Source: Dehalococcoidia bacterium (lineage in GTDB: Bacteria; Chloroflexota; Dehalococcoidia; Lucifugimonadales; Lucifugimonadaceae). Taken from it: 64,000 bases of DNA. Position numbers and translations under genes: made by a program. The notes under the pieces were generated by a model. It was not told the DNA's origin. It searched no databases and saw only the letters and a program-made list of their open reading frames with translations. Location of the stretch: NCBI GenBank assembly GCA_028285005.1, contig JANQQP010000006.1, positions 30,110 to 94,109 on the forward strand, given 5' to 3'. This document shows positions 8,808-17,494 of this stretch, piece after piece (the first letter of the stretch is position 1; every line of letters begins with the position of its first letter).

Positions 8808-9944
8808 TCAGCGAGACGCTCGCCAGGGAATCGGGTCTGGCGGTGCATAGCCTGTGAGCTCGACGTAGCCGGGCTGACTGATCCTCTCACCGCGATACGT
8901 CCCGATCTGCGTCACCTTCCCTTCCCAGTAGATCGCAGCATCAGGCACGCCTTCGGTTACTTCCTGGTCAGCGACAACCGGCGTGACCTCGACATCGAGG
9001 CTGAGCCCCTCAATAATCACTCGCCATTTTGATGGGTATTCGCCACCTGTGGTGGGACTTAACCAGGTATCCAGCACTTCGATCTGAATGCCGTCCTCTT
9101 CGGTCAACGATCGAGTCCGTCCGGTTCCGTTGCTCCATGTGCCAAACACGGCATCGGTGGAACCGTCAGGGTTACGGGTCTCGGTGACCATCAAAGTCTC
9201 GCCATTTCCGAGCTGCAGGCCCATCCACTGCCATCCGCCTGGTGCGCCCAACGCAAAGAAGTCACCCCACTGGTGATCGAACCAGCCAGTTCCCTCAACC
9301 GAGTATTCCTGGCCGCCCACAGTGACCGTGCCAGCAGCAGGCATATCCGGCCATGAGTAGTAGTAGCTCCAGCCGGTGGGAGCGGCGAACCAGCCGGTAC
9401 CGGCGTGGAGGATCGGCATCCTTGTAGCGGGAAGGCCAAGGCGCAGGTCCAATCCTGTGCCGTCGTCCATCGTTGCTCGGATTTCGTGTGAGTCGTCATC
9501 GATTTCGAGCGTCCAATCGTTGATCTGGAGTCCGAAGATTTCTGCCGATGCGGTCTCTGCGTCTCCTGCAAACAGCCGTGTGTCGAGTCTGTGGTCACCA
9601 GCATCGACATCGGTGATGGTGAAGTGCGACGCGTATGCCGACTCTCCGTCGTCATCGATGGTCTGGAAGATCACGAAGTGGAACCCGAACTCTTTCTCGG
9701 CGTCCGATTCAGATCGTGTGCTCAGGTGGCCGTTGTAGTACCACCACTCCAGCCGGTCCTCGTGGCTCCGCTCATCCGCGGGTATCGATATCGTTCGGGG
9801 TGCGGGGGTCGGTTCGGCAGGCGACGGAGTGGGAATGGGTCTTGCATCGAAGCTAGCGGTACAAGCGGCCAGTAGAACAGCTGCAAGCGCGGTCGCCAAT
9901 CCAAAGAACCGGTGCCTTCGGCTGTAGAACTGACTAGCCGTCAT
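8808..9944 (-). CDS. AttH/CrtC-like lipocalin-domain lipoprotein
   Basis: A 378-residue exported lipoprotein with signal FGLATALAAVLLAAC. The mature part begins with a Pro/Thr-rich linker and then DRLEWWYYNGHL, the signature of the AttH/hydroxyneurosporene synthase (CrtC) lipocalin-like family. Two lipocalin-type halves follow, with GTGWFDHQWGDFF near the middle. Relatives include carotenoid 1,2-hydratases and AttH proteins, which are usually encoded next to LolE/FtsX-type ABC permeases. No carotenoid genes are near, so hydratase activity is not supported. The start overlaps the end of the MMPL transporter gene by 11 bases, which implies translational coupling and a shared job in lipid or hydrophobic-compound handling outside the membrane. 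Confidence 0.83.
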   Translation of the reverse strand: MTASQFYSRRHRFFGLATALAAVLLAACTASFDARPIPTPSPAEPTPAPRTISIPADERSHEDRLEWWYYNGHLSTRSESDAEKEFGFHFVIFQTIDDDGESAYASHFTITDVDAGDHRLDTRLFAGDAETASAEIFGLQINDWTLEIDDDSHEIRATMDDGTGLDLRLGLPATRMPILHAGTGWFAAPTGWSYYYSWPDMPAAGTVTVGGQEYSVEGTGWFDHQWGDFFALGAPGGWQWMGLQLGNGETLMVTETRNPDGSTDAVFGTWSNGTGRTRSLTEEDGIQIEVLDTWLSPTTGGEYPSKWRVIIEGLSLDVEVTPVVADQEVTEGVPDAAIYWEGKVTQIGTYRGERISQPGYVELTGYAPPDPIPWRASR

Positions 9945-12147
9945 GGCGCACCTCAGGCAACAGACGGTCCAGCCAGCGGGGCAGATACCAGTTCCACTCG
10001 CCGAACAACCGCATCAACGCAGGGGCGACCAGAGCACGCACCAGTGTGACGTCGATGAAGATGGCGATGGCAAGACCAAGACCTATCGCCTTGACGACGA
10101 CGACGTCCGCCAGGACGAAACTGGCGGCGACGACGATCAGAATGGCCGCTGCGCCAGTGATGATCAGTCCGCTCTTCTCCAGTCCTTCGACCACCGCGCC
10201 CGCGTTGTCTCCCGACTTTCTGTACGCCTCCTGAACGCGTGACAGCAGGAATATCTCGTAGTCCATGCTGAGTCCGAAGATGATGGCAAACAGCAGAATC
10301 GGCGTGGTCGCTTCGATCACACCCAGCGGCTCGAAATTGAGGAGACCTGAGAAGTTGCCGTCCTGGAAGACAAATACCAGCGCTCCGTAGGCGGCGAAGA
10401 TGCTCAGGACATTCAGGATGACAGCCTTGAGCGGCAACAGCACGGACCTGAACAGGAGCATGAGCGAGACGTAAGTGATGACGAGCACGACAGCGATGAC
10501 CAGCGGGAAGCGGGAGTAGAGCGTATCGACAATGTCCACGAGGTCGGCTGTGCCACCGTCGACATGAATCTCTTGCCCTGGCGGAGGTTCGAACGCTCGG
10601 ATGTAGTTGACCATTTCGGTAGCCTCGGGCGAGAACGGGTGCAGATCGCTCTCAACAACGAACAGAGCTGCGCCCGGACGGAGCGTGTCCCTCACGAGAC
10701 CTGACACTGTGTTGTCTGCGATCGACTCGGGGCGTTCGTAAAGCAGCCTGTAGCGATCGACGTCCCAGTCGGCACCAAGGTTGACGATGCTGACCACATC
10801 GCCTGCATTCGGCACCGTCTCCAGTGCTCGGCCGAACGCGTATAGCGACGCGAGGTTCTGTTCTTCAAACGGGTCGCCTTCAAACAGAACCACCACCGGG
10901 ATGAACGTGCTGAGCGCGAAGTCGAAGTCCTCGCGCAGGATATCGAAGCCCTGTCTGGATTCGAGAGAGTCGGGCAGAATCGTGGCATCGACCGTCCCGA
11001 GCCGCAGGTCCTTCGCCGGCCACACCAGTGCAATCAATACTGCGCTGGTAGGAATCAGCACTAGCAGCGGCCTCCGCATGACTGTTCGCGTGAGTGGGCG
11101 CCAGAAAGAACGTCCAGTCGTAGATCGTCTCGCCGGACCGATTCTGAACCGGTTGACGTTGTGTCCCATCACCCCGAGCACGGCCGGCAGCAGTGTCAGC
11201 GCAGCGGCAAGTGCGGCGACTATCACGATCACTGCGCCCATTCCAACCGACCGCAGCACCATAGTCTCGAACAGCAAAAGGCTGGTAAGGCCCACGAGGC
11301 TTGTCAGGGCGGAGAAGAAGATAGCGCGGCCTGCGAGTGTCTGCGCGGCGGCAATCGAGTCTTCGACGCTCGAGCCTTTCTTGAGTTCTTCCCTGAAACG
11401 GCTCGTGTAGAACAGCGAGTAGTCGATGCCAATTCCAATGCCGAGCAGTGTGACGATGTTGAGTGCGAAGACCGAGACGTCGACTTCACGCGAGATGAAG
11501 AAGACGACTGCGAGTGCAATGGCGACGCCTGCTCCTCCGACCGCAGCCGGAGTGATGGCTGCGATGAGCGTGCCGAAGACAATGAGTAGCGTCAGTGTGG
11601 CGAGCGGAAACGCGACTGTTTCGCCACGGCGTAAGTCGTTCTCACTAGCAAGGCTGAGATCCCTGTAGAGAGCCGGGCCGCCGCTCGTTCTCAGCGTGAG
11701 TGGAGATGTGTCGATGGATGAGAACGCGACATCAAGGAAGTCGACTGCGTCTTCGAGAGGTAGATCAAGACCGATGGTCACGTGGGCAATGTTGCCGTCG
11801 GCCGAAACGCGGCCGGGCTCGTCCGTGTGAGTCCGCACGCTCAGGACCTCTGGCATCTCGCGAAGGTCGGCCACTGAGCGGTTTACGGCGTCGATGAACT
11901 CCTCGTCGAATGCGTTGAGCTGCGGGTGCTCAAAGACCATCTCGACCGTGATGGTCGATATCTCGAGTCGCTCCCTGAGTACTGTGCGGGCGACAACAGA
12001 TGGAAGTTCTTCGGTTGTGAAGCCACCGGGCTTGAGGTTGTTCGGTGCCTGCGGAGCGAATGGCAGCGCGAGGAGGACGATGACGACCCAGATCGCGATG
12101 ACGAGATATCTGCGTCGGTATATCTGACGGCCGAGGAGTTCAAGCAT
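9934..12147 (-). CDS. MMPL/RND-family transporter
   Basis: A 737-residue MMPL-type exporter with twelve predicted spans in two halves. An N-terminal span is followed by an extracytoplasmic domain (about 30-175), five or six spans (about 175-345), a second large loop and C-terminal spans. The conserved GIGIDYSLFYTSRFREE and FGLSMDYEIFLLSRVQEAY motifs in spans 4 and 10 carry the Asp-Tyr pairs typical of proton-driven MMPL proteins. The family exports lipids, hopanoids or drugs. The next gene, overlapping by 11 bases, encodes a lipocalin-like lipoprotein that could accept or chaperone the cargo. Cargo unknown. Confidence 0.92.
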   Translation of the reverse strand: MLELLGRQIYRRRYLVIAIWVVIVLLALPFAPQAPNNLKPGGFTTEELPSVVARTVLRERLEISTITVEMVFEHPQLNAFDEEFIDAVNRSVADLREMPEVLSVRTHTDEPGRVSADGNIAHVTIGLDLPLEDAVDFLDVAFSSIDTSPLTLRTSGGPALYRDLSLASENDLRRGETVAFPLATLTLLIVFGTLIAAITPAAVGGAGVAIALAVVFFISREVDVSVFALNIVTLLGIGIGIDYSLFYTSRFREELKKGSSVEDSIAAAQTLAGRAIFFSALTSLVGLTSLLLFETMVLRSVGMGAVIVIVAALAAALTLLPAVLGVMGHNVNRFRIGPARRSTTGRSFWRPLTRTVMRRPLLVLIPTSAVLIALVWPAKDLRLGTVDATILPDSLESRQGFDILREDFDFALSTFIPVVVLFEGDPFEEQNLASLYAFGRALETVPNAGDVVSIVNLGADWDVDRYRLLYERPESIADNTVSGLVRDTLRPGAALFVVESDLHPFSPEATEMVNYIRAFEPPPGQEIHVDGGTADLVDIVDTLYSRFPLVIAVVLVITYVSLMLLFRSVLLPLKAVILNVLSIFAAYGALVFVFQDGNFSGLLNFEPLGVIEATTPILLFAIIFGLSMDYEIFLLSRVQEAYRKSGDNAGAVVEGLEKSGLIITGAAAILIVVAASFVLADVVVVKAIGLGLAIAIFIDVTLVRALVAPALMRLFGEWNWYLPRWLDRLLPEVRHDG

Positions 12148-12190
12148 CAGGAGCTGGCGCCGAAATTAGGGGACAGATCTGGCCAAATAA

Positions 12191-12240
12191 GAAGACCGGC
12201 CCACGAAAAGCATACGTCGATGCGGTGTGGGCCGGTCTTC
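12191..12240 (-). terminator. Likely terminator between gyrA and the MMPL gene
   Basis: Perfect 14-bp inverted repeat GAAGACCGGCCCAC / GTGGGCCGGTCTTC with a 22-base loop, 30 bases beyond the gyrA stop. The minus-strand continuation TTATTTGG is only a weak U tract, so termination may be partial or factor-aided. Confidence 0.6.
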
Positions 12241-12270
12241 TGTGTTGAGCAATGTGCCGGTCGGCCTGCG

Positions 12271-14895
12271 TTACTCCTCGCTGGACTCTGCCGGTTCAGC
12301 TTCAGGAGATTCTTCGCCTTCGGCATCTTCCTCGACAGACGCAACCGTCTCAGAACCGTTTTCGTGGCCGTTACCGTTGCCATTTCCGTTCTGAAGAGTG
12401 GCCGGGTCGATCTCCTTAGCCGCCTGCCGACGCTGGTCGAGCACTCGGATGGCGCTGATGTTATCGCCGGACTCAGGCAGGACGATCTTCACGCCCTGAG
12501 CATTGCGGCCGGTGAGCCTGATCTCGCCGATATTGGTCCGCAGCACCTGCGCTTTCTCCGTCAGCAGGAACAGTTTGCCTTCGGAGTCTGTCCTGATCTC
12601 CTCGTTGACCACCGCCGCTGCCGCAACCTTGCCGGTCTTCGTGGTCACCTTGAGTGTGATCAGACCTTTGCCTCCGCGCTTCTGCGGACGGTAGTTGCGG
12701 AGCAGTGAAAGCTTGCCGTAGCCCTTGCGGCCGACGATGAGCAGGTAACCCTCGTCGTCGACTACGTCGAGCGCCACGATCTCATCGCGCCTCTCGAGGG
12801 TCATGCCTTTGACGCCACCGGCGTTGCGCTGGCGGGATGGCACGCCACCTTCTCCTTCGGACGGGAAGCGGATGGACAGGCCTTCTTTGCTGACGAGCAC
12901 GAGGTCTCGGTCCGCAGTCGCAAGGCATGCGCCGATGAGTTCGTCTCCAGGCTTGAGCTTGAAGGCGTTCAAGCCGGAACGGTTGATGTTGCGCAACAAA
13001 GGCAGGTGCATTCGCTTGATCTGGCCCTTGCGCGTGGCCATGACTAGGTAGGTGTCTTCCAGAAGGCTGGAGACACAGATCACTGCCTGTACCGCCTCTC
13101 TTGGCTCAATGTTGAACCCGAGGTTTTGCACAGGCGTACCGCGGCTGGTGCGCGACTGGTCGGCAGGTAGTTCGAATACCCGAGACGAAAACACGCGGCC
13201 GCGTGTCGTAAAGAAGAGAAGCGTGTCGTGGGTGTCGGCCACCTGCATGTGTGGCGTGACATCCTCTTCCTTCGACATCCGCTGGCCCTTGACGCCTTTG
13301 CCGCCTCGGTGCTGAGCGCGGTAGGTGTCGAGGTTGACTCGCTTGATGTAGCCGCTGTTGGACAGCGTGATGACGACATCGCGGTGAGGCTCCATGTCCT
13401 CTCGCCGCCATTCGCCGAGCTCCTGCTCGTGAACTTCCGTGCGTCGGTCCTGGCCGTACTTCCGCTTCATCTCGCGGGTCTCGGAGCGGACGACGCCCCG
13501 AACCTTTTCGGGGTTGCCGAGAAGCTCTTCCAACTCCTGGATCGTCTTGAGCAACTCGTTGTATTCGTTCTCGATCTTCTCGCGTTCGAGGGCAGCCAGC
13601 CTGCGCAGCTGCATATCGAGGATGGCCTGCGCCTGGATCTCGGAGAGGTCGAACTCCGTCATCAGGTTCGTGCGGGCATTCTCGACGTCGGACGAACCGC
13701 GGATGATCTCTATGACGCGATCGAGGTTCTCTATTGCAGTGCGGAGACCTTCAAGAACATGAACTCGGGCTCGTGCCTTGCGCAGGTCGAACTCTGCTCG
13801 GCGTCGGATCACCTCTTCCCGGAACTCAATGTAGTGGCGTAGAGCCGCCTTGAGCGTCAGGACTCGTGGTGTCCCTGCAACCAGGCCGATCATGTTGACT
13901 GAGAACGAGGACCGGAGAGGTGTGTGCTTATACAGGTTGTTGAGAATGACCGCCTGAGCTGCCCCGCGGCGAAGCTCCAGGACAACACGCATGCCTTTGC
14001 GGTCCGACTCATCGCGGACCTCTGACACACCCTCAAGCTTTCGCTGCTTGATTAGCTCAGCAACTCGGGCCACGAGATTCGCCTTGTTGACCTGGTACGG
14101 GATCTCGGTGAAGACAAGGCGCTGCCGCTCCGTGCGCGGCACTTCTTCGATCTCGTGCTTGGCCTGCATCATCACCCGGCCACGGCCGGTGGCGTAGGCG
14201 TCACGAATCCCTTCCTGCCCCCAGATCTCGGCTCCTGTCGGGAAGTCGGGACCCTTCACGAACTGCATCAGGTCGTCGACAGTTGCGTTCGGGTGAGCTA
14301 CAAGGTGAATGATTGCGTCACATAGCTCAGTCAGGTTGTGCGGTGGAATGTTGGTCGCCATGCCAACAGCAATGCCGGCGGCGCCGTTCAACAAAAGGTT
14401 CGGCAGGCGCGCGGGCAAGACGGTCGGTTCTTTGAGTGACTGGTCGAAGTTGTCAGACCAATCAACCGTCTCGCGGTCGATGTCGCCAAGTACGAACTCG
14501 GTGACCGGCGACAAACGGCATTCGGTGTAGCGCATCGCCGCAGGCGGATCACCGTCGACAGATCCGTAGTTGCCCTGCCCGTCCACAAGCGGATAGCGCA
14601 TGCTGAACGTCTGCGCCATGCGCACCTGCGCTTCGTAGACGGGGCTGTCGCCGTGCGGGTGGTACTTACCCAGCACTTCACCCACCAAACGGGCGCTCTT
14701 CTTGTAGGAAGAGGTGGGACGCATGCCCTGGTCGTGCATGGCATACAGAATTCGCCGCTGCACCGGTTTCAGTCCATCGCGAACGTCCGGCAATGCTCGC
14801 TGGACGATGACGGACATCGCGTAGTCCAGGTACGAACTGCGCATCTCGTCTTCGATGCCGATTGGGCGGACTTCACCTATGCCTTCAGTGACCAT
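12271..14895 (-). CDS. gyrA: DNA gyrase subunit A
   Basis: The DNA-breaking subunit of gyrase, 874 residues. The N-terminal domain holds the catalytic Tyr in AAMRYTE. The quinolone region reads [11 protein letters not shown]: Ser is kept at the position of E. coli Ser83 and Glu replaces Asp87. The six-blade C-terminal DNA-wrapping domain starts near residue 500. It contains QHRGGKG at the usual GyrA-box site and a second QKRGGKG later, supporting gyrase rather than topoisomerase IV. An Asn/Gly stretch and a very acidic tail of about 45 residues end the protein. GyrB is not in the window. Assignment is firm. Confidence 0.96.
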   Translation of the reverse strand: MVTEGIGEVRPIGIEDEMRSSYLDYAMSVIVQRALPDVRDGLKPVQRRILYAMHDQGMRPTSSYKKSARLVGEVLGKYHPHGDSPVYEAQVRMAQTFSMRYPLVDGQGNYGSVDGDPPAAMRYTECRLSPVTEFVLGDIDRETVDWSDNFDQSLKEPTVLPARLPNLLLNGAAGIAVGMATNIPPHNLTELCDAIIHLVAHPNATVDDLMQFVKGPDFPTGAEIWGQEGIRDAYATGRGRVMMQAKHEIEEVPRTERQRLVFTEIPYQVNKANLVARVAELIKQRKLEGVSEVRDESDRKGMRVVLELRRGAAQAVILNNLYKHTPLRSSFSVNMIGLVAGTPRVLTLKAALRHYIEFREEVIRRRAEFDLRKARARVHVLEGLRTAIENLDRVIEIIRGSSDVENARTNLMTEFDLSEIQAQAILDMQLRRLAALEREKIENEYNELLKTIQELEELLGNPEKVRGVVRSETREMKRKYGQDRRTEVHEQELGEWRREDMEPHRDVVITLSNSGYIKRVNLDTYRAQHRGGKGVKGQRMSKEEDVTPHMQVADTHDTLLFFTTRGRVFSSRVFELPADQSRTSRGTPVQNLGFNIEPREAVQAVICVSSLLEDTYLVMATRKGQIKRMHLPLLRNINRSGLNAFKLKPGDELIGACLATADRDLVLVSKEGLSIRFPSEGEGGVPSRQRNAGGVKGMTLERRDEIVALDVVDDEGYLLIVGRKGYGKLSLLRNYRPQKRGGKGLITLKVTTKTGKVAAAAVVNEEIRTDSEGKLFLLTEKAQVLRTNIGEIRLTGRNAQGVKIVLPESGDNISAIRVLDQRRQAAKEIDPATLQNGNGNGNGHENGSETVASVEEDAEGEESPEAEPAESSEE

Positions 14896-15120
14896 TCTTA
14901 ACTCCCACTACGAGGGGTCATTCACGGCTTTCGCTGCATTGAATTCAAGACATGAATCTGGCGTCAGTTGTTCTCGATCTGCCCGAACATCTGACGCGTT
15001 AACACGAGGATAGTGTCTGGAGATGCGAAAGCTGAGTACACGTGCAGTTCAATTCTACGCTTTTCCCGCTCGCGCGTACACACGCACGCGTCCGCGCGAG
15101 GCGAGCTGCCTTTGACGTGT

Positions 15121-15729
15121 CTACTGAATGCCCGCAGCACGCTCTACGAGCGCCAGCAAGAGGTTGTCGAAGCCGGACGGCATGGCGTTGATCTGGTGGG
15201 CATTCCACTGGACGCCAATCGTCCAGTTGTTGCCGGGCACTTCGAACGCCGCGATGAAACCGTCTTCCCTGTAGCAGGAAGCCATTAAGTTCGGAGCGAG
15301 CTCCGTTGCTCGAAGACCTTCAGTGTTATCAAAGGAAACGCTAACCCAGCCTGAACCGGTGATGGTGTACGACAGCTTCGCGCCAGGCGATATGAAGACC
15401 GGCATCTTCGCTGCTTCACCAGCGTCGTCGGGAACAGGCACCGCCAAACCACCGCCAAGCGCAACGTTGACCGCGTGCATGCCCCACCCGACGCCGAGCA
15501 CCGGAATGCCCTGCTCCAACGCTACGTCCAGAATGTGCGGCGATTCGCCACGGAACGGTCCGCTGCCTATTGCCAGGAGCGCGCCGGCTGCATGCGGAAA
15601 TTCGTCGTCCGGGTCGACCGCGACAGGAGTTCCCTCTCCGTGCTGAACAGCGAGGAAATAGTCATCTCGGGATTCGCCTTCCGGAGAAAGAACGGCAACG
15701 ATGCCCGGCCCCGTGCTTCCGGCTGTCAT
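15121..15729 (-). CDS. Class I glutamine amidotransferase-like protein lacking the catalytic Cys
   Basis: A 202-residue protein with the fold pattern of a class I glutamine amidotransferase or gamma-glutamyl hydrolase. GALLAIGSGPFRGE corresponds to the oxyanion region and GIPVLGVGWGMHAVNVALGG to the nucleophile elbow, and a C-terminal NNWTIGVQW strand follows. The elbow Cys (normally G-[IV]-C-x-G-x-Q) is Gly at about residue 81. The usual HPE after GVQ[FW] is replaced by NAH. Two of the three triad positions are therefore lost and glutaminase activity is unlikely. It may be a binding or scaffolding protein. It lies 33 bases after the PspAB-like gene in the htpX group. Fold call is by motif, moderately sure; no symbol assigned. 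Confidence 0.68.
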   Translation of the reverse strand: MTAGSTGPGIVAVLSPEGESRDDYFLAVQHGEGTPVAVDPDDEFPHAAGALLAIGSGPFRGESPHILDVALEQGIPVLGVGWGMHAVNVALGGGLAVPVPDDAGEAAKMPVFISPGAKLSYTITGSGWVSVSFDNTEGLRATELAPNLMASCYREDGFIAAFEVPGNNWTIGVQWNAHQINAMPSGFDNLLLALVERAAGIQ

Positions 15730-15762
15730 CGAACTTCGAACCTCAATGAGAGAGACCCAGCT

Positions 15763-16368
15763 TTAGAACGGTATGCCCCAGAGACCCATCCACTCCTCCA
15801 TGTTGCGCTCAATCACCATCCCCTGGCGTCGAGAGCGTGAGGCGAGTGAAACCTCTGTCGGCTTGTCGCGGTCTCCTGTCGATTCTCCGGTCGGCACAAA
15901 AGGGTAGAAGGCTTTGCGGTCGTAGCGGTATATCCAGTAGGTGCGGAGGCCGGAACGGAACGAGTTGTCATCAACCGTGCCCGTGAAGTACAGCTCGAAA
16001 ACGGCCGCAAGCAGAGTGTCCGCCGCGCCGTTGGCGCCCATGGCGTTGCCAACGGTGTATATCGAAGAGACGAGATCTTCGAAGTTCCCGTCCTCCATCA
16101 CGACCCATCGCATGCCATGCTCGTCATCCTGGATCTCGAACGCCGTTTTCGTGGCGCCAGGGCCGGAGTAAAGGACCGGGTCGAGCTCTGACTTGAGATC
16201 GCGAAGGAACGGGATTGACTCATCGTTCCTGAAAATGAGGCCGCCTCGGCGGGATGGGCTGATCTCACCTCGCGCCATGAGCCGCTGCTCTGCGCGAATG
16301 ATGCTGGACATTACCGACCAGTCTGTCTTCCCCTGAGGCCGCCTGCCGAACAATCGGTCCAATACCAC
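15763..16368 (-). CDS. PspA-associated PspAB-like protein
   Basis: A 201-residue soluble protein without signal or spans, beginning VLDRLFGRR and ending MEEWMGLWGIPF. The N-terminal small-domain pattern, the EIQDDEHGMRWVVMEDGNFEDLVSSIYTV segment and the position directly after htpX match the PspAB family. In actinobacteria and other Gram-positive-type phyla that family is encoded with htpX and with PspA. The molecular role is not established beyond a proposed part in envelope stress. It is 15 bases from htpX and surely co-transcribed. PspA and PspAA are not in the window. Identification rests on memory of the family and on context, so it is not certain. Confidence 0.6.
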   Translation of the reverse strand: MVLDRLFGRRPQGKTDWSVMSSIIRAEQRLMARGEISPSRRGGLIFRNDESIPFLRDLKSELDPVLYSGPGATKTAFEIQDDEHGMRWVVMEDGNFEDLVSSIYTVGNAMGANGAADTLLAAVFELYFTGTVDDNSFRSGLRTYWIYRYDRKAFYPFVPTGESTGDRDKPTEVSLASRSRRQGMVIERNMEEWMGLWGIPF

Positions 16369-16383
16369 TAAACTTCTGCCTCT

Positions 16384-17295
16384 CTACCTCATGCCGAACG
16401 ACATTCGGCGCTCAAGCTCTTTCAACCGGCGAATGCGCTCTGCCACCGGCGGGTGTGTTGAAAACAGGCTGCCACCACCACCGGACTTCAGTGCGACAGG
16501 GATGAACAGGAATGCGCTTGCAGTCTGCAACTTTCGCAGGTCTTGCTCGGGAATCCTAGCCATCTGGCCGCTGATCTTCTCTAGCGCCGATGCCAGTGCT
16601 CCGGGATCTCCTGAGATTTCTGCTCCGCTGTGGTCCGCGCCAAACTCCCTGTAGCGGGTCAGCGCAAGCACAAGGAGCTGACCGACAAAGTACACGACTA
16701 TTGTTGCTAGATACACGAGGGCGATGTTGCCTCCGCCTTCTCTGCGGCCACCTCCCATAAACATCCCGAAGAACAGGAAGGTCATCATGAAGCTGGTCAG
16801 CGTGACCAGGAAGTTTCCGATGGCCAGTACGCGCATATCCCGGTTTCTGACGTGGGCAAGCTCGTGAGCCAGCACAGCGTCCAACTCGCGTTCCGACAGG
16901 CGCTCTCTTATGCCAGTTGTGACGGCCACAAGAGAGTTTTCCGGATTTCGCCCGGTGGCGAACGCGTTCGGAGTTCGCGAATCGATGACGGCCACCTTCG
17001 GCATCGGCATGCCGGCACGGTCCGCCAGTCGCTTGATGGAGCGATGTAACTCGGGCTCTTCTTGAGCCGTTACAAGTTTTGCCCCGGACGCCCACAGGAT
17101 CATTCGGTCCGACGAGAAGTACTGAAAGAGTGCGAACCCACCGACGATCACGGCGATGAAGACGATGGGAACCGACAGTCCCCAGAGGACTATTGCAAAC
17201 AGCGCGTACAGGACCCCCAGCATGAACATCGTGAAGTACATGCGGGAGACAAGGCCCGGGTCGCGTTTGAACTTACGCATACCTAGACTGGTCAT
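16384..17295 (-). CDS. htpX: Membrane-bound zinc metalloprotease HtpX
   Basis: An M48B protease that degrades damaged membrane proteins, active at the cytoplasmic face. Two N-terminal spans (about residues 22-65 of the long ORF) precede LAHELAHVRNRD, the HExxH zinc site, with the third ligand in the later REFGADHSGAE. Two further hydrophobic segments (about 162-182 and 195-215) follow. The ORF track starts at a TTG (17307) that lies inside the ribosome-binding site. The ATG at 17295, with GGAGG five bases upstream, is the better start and gives 303 residues. A structured terminator-like leader ends exactly at this ribosome-binding site. First gene of the htpX-pspAB-amidotransferase-like unit. 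Confidence 0.94.
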   Translation of the reverse strand: MTSLGMRKFKRDPGLVSRMYFTMFMLGVLYALFAIVLWGLSVPIVFIAVIVGGFALFQYFSSDRMILWASGAKLVTAQEEPELHRSIKRLADRAGMPMPKVAVIDSRTPNAFATGRNPENSLVAVTTGIRERLSERELDAVLAHELAHVRNRDMRVLAIGNFLVTLTSFMMTFLFFGMFMGGGRREGGGNIALVYLATIVVYFVGQLLVLALTRYREFGADHSGAEISGDPGALASALEKISGQMARIPEQDLRKLQTASAFLFIPVALKSGGGGSLFSTHPPVAERIRRLKELERRMSFGMR

Positions 17296-17305
17296 CAGTT
17301 CCTCC

Positions 17306-17384
17306 AAAAAACGGGAAGATCAAAACAGTTCCAGAAACCTCGGCCTAACCGGGTCTCCAAAGTTCACTGTTGAATGATCTTCCC
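17306..17384 (-). promoter_or_regulatory. Structured leader / attenuator-like hairpin before htpX
   Basis: On the minus strand GGGAAGATCA pairs perfectly with TGATCTTCCC 52 bases later. Inside it AACAGT pairs with ACTGTT, and inside that GAGACC/GGTTTC and CGG/CCG can pair, giving one long interrupted hairpin. It is followed by G and six T residues (17306-17311), and the last T abuts GGAGG, the htpX ribosome-binding site. The layout is that of an intrinsic terminator or attenuator placed in the leader. The promoter at 17394-17422 would start RNA just before the stem. Pairing was done by eye. Confidence 0.6.
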
Positions 17385-17393
17385 CGTAATAGA

Positions 17394-17422
17394 ATTCTAG
17401 CGACAGTGCATTGCTGGCACAA
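17394..17422 (-). promoter_or_regulatory. Sigma-70 type promoter for htpX
   Basis: Minus strand TTGTGC, 17-base spacer, TAGAAT. The predicted start point is a few bases before the GGGGAAGATC arm of the leader hairpin, so the whole leader would be transcribed. Confidence 0.55.
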
Positions 17423-17494
17423 TCGCCGAGCGATAACCACTGTCGTGCTCCCCTGTTCTGTACTACGCAGTGGAGCAACTGGAGGATTGAGGAC

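Noticed and set aside
10781-11410. 209-residue plus-strand ORF opposite the MMPL gene
   Set aside because: Ser/Thr/Arg-rich shadow of conserved transmembrane codons on the other strand; no ribosome-binding site or domain.
13228-13842. 204-residue plus-strand ORF opposite gyrA
   Set aside because: Lies fully antisense to a certain gene, has no recognisable domain and reflects the open antisense frames of GC-rich coding DNA.
15030-15095. ACACGCACGCG-like purine/pyrimidine alternation upstream of gyrA
   Set aside because: Short and imperfect; could favour Z-DNA but is not a defined repeat or operator.
14999-15208. 69-residue minus-strand ORF between gyrA and the amidotransferase-like gene
   Set aside because: Overlaps the end of the amidotransferase-like gene in another frame, no domain, no ribosome-binding site. 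The 225-base gap after gyrA otherwise holds only leader sequence in which I see no clear promoter.
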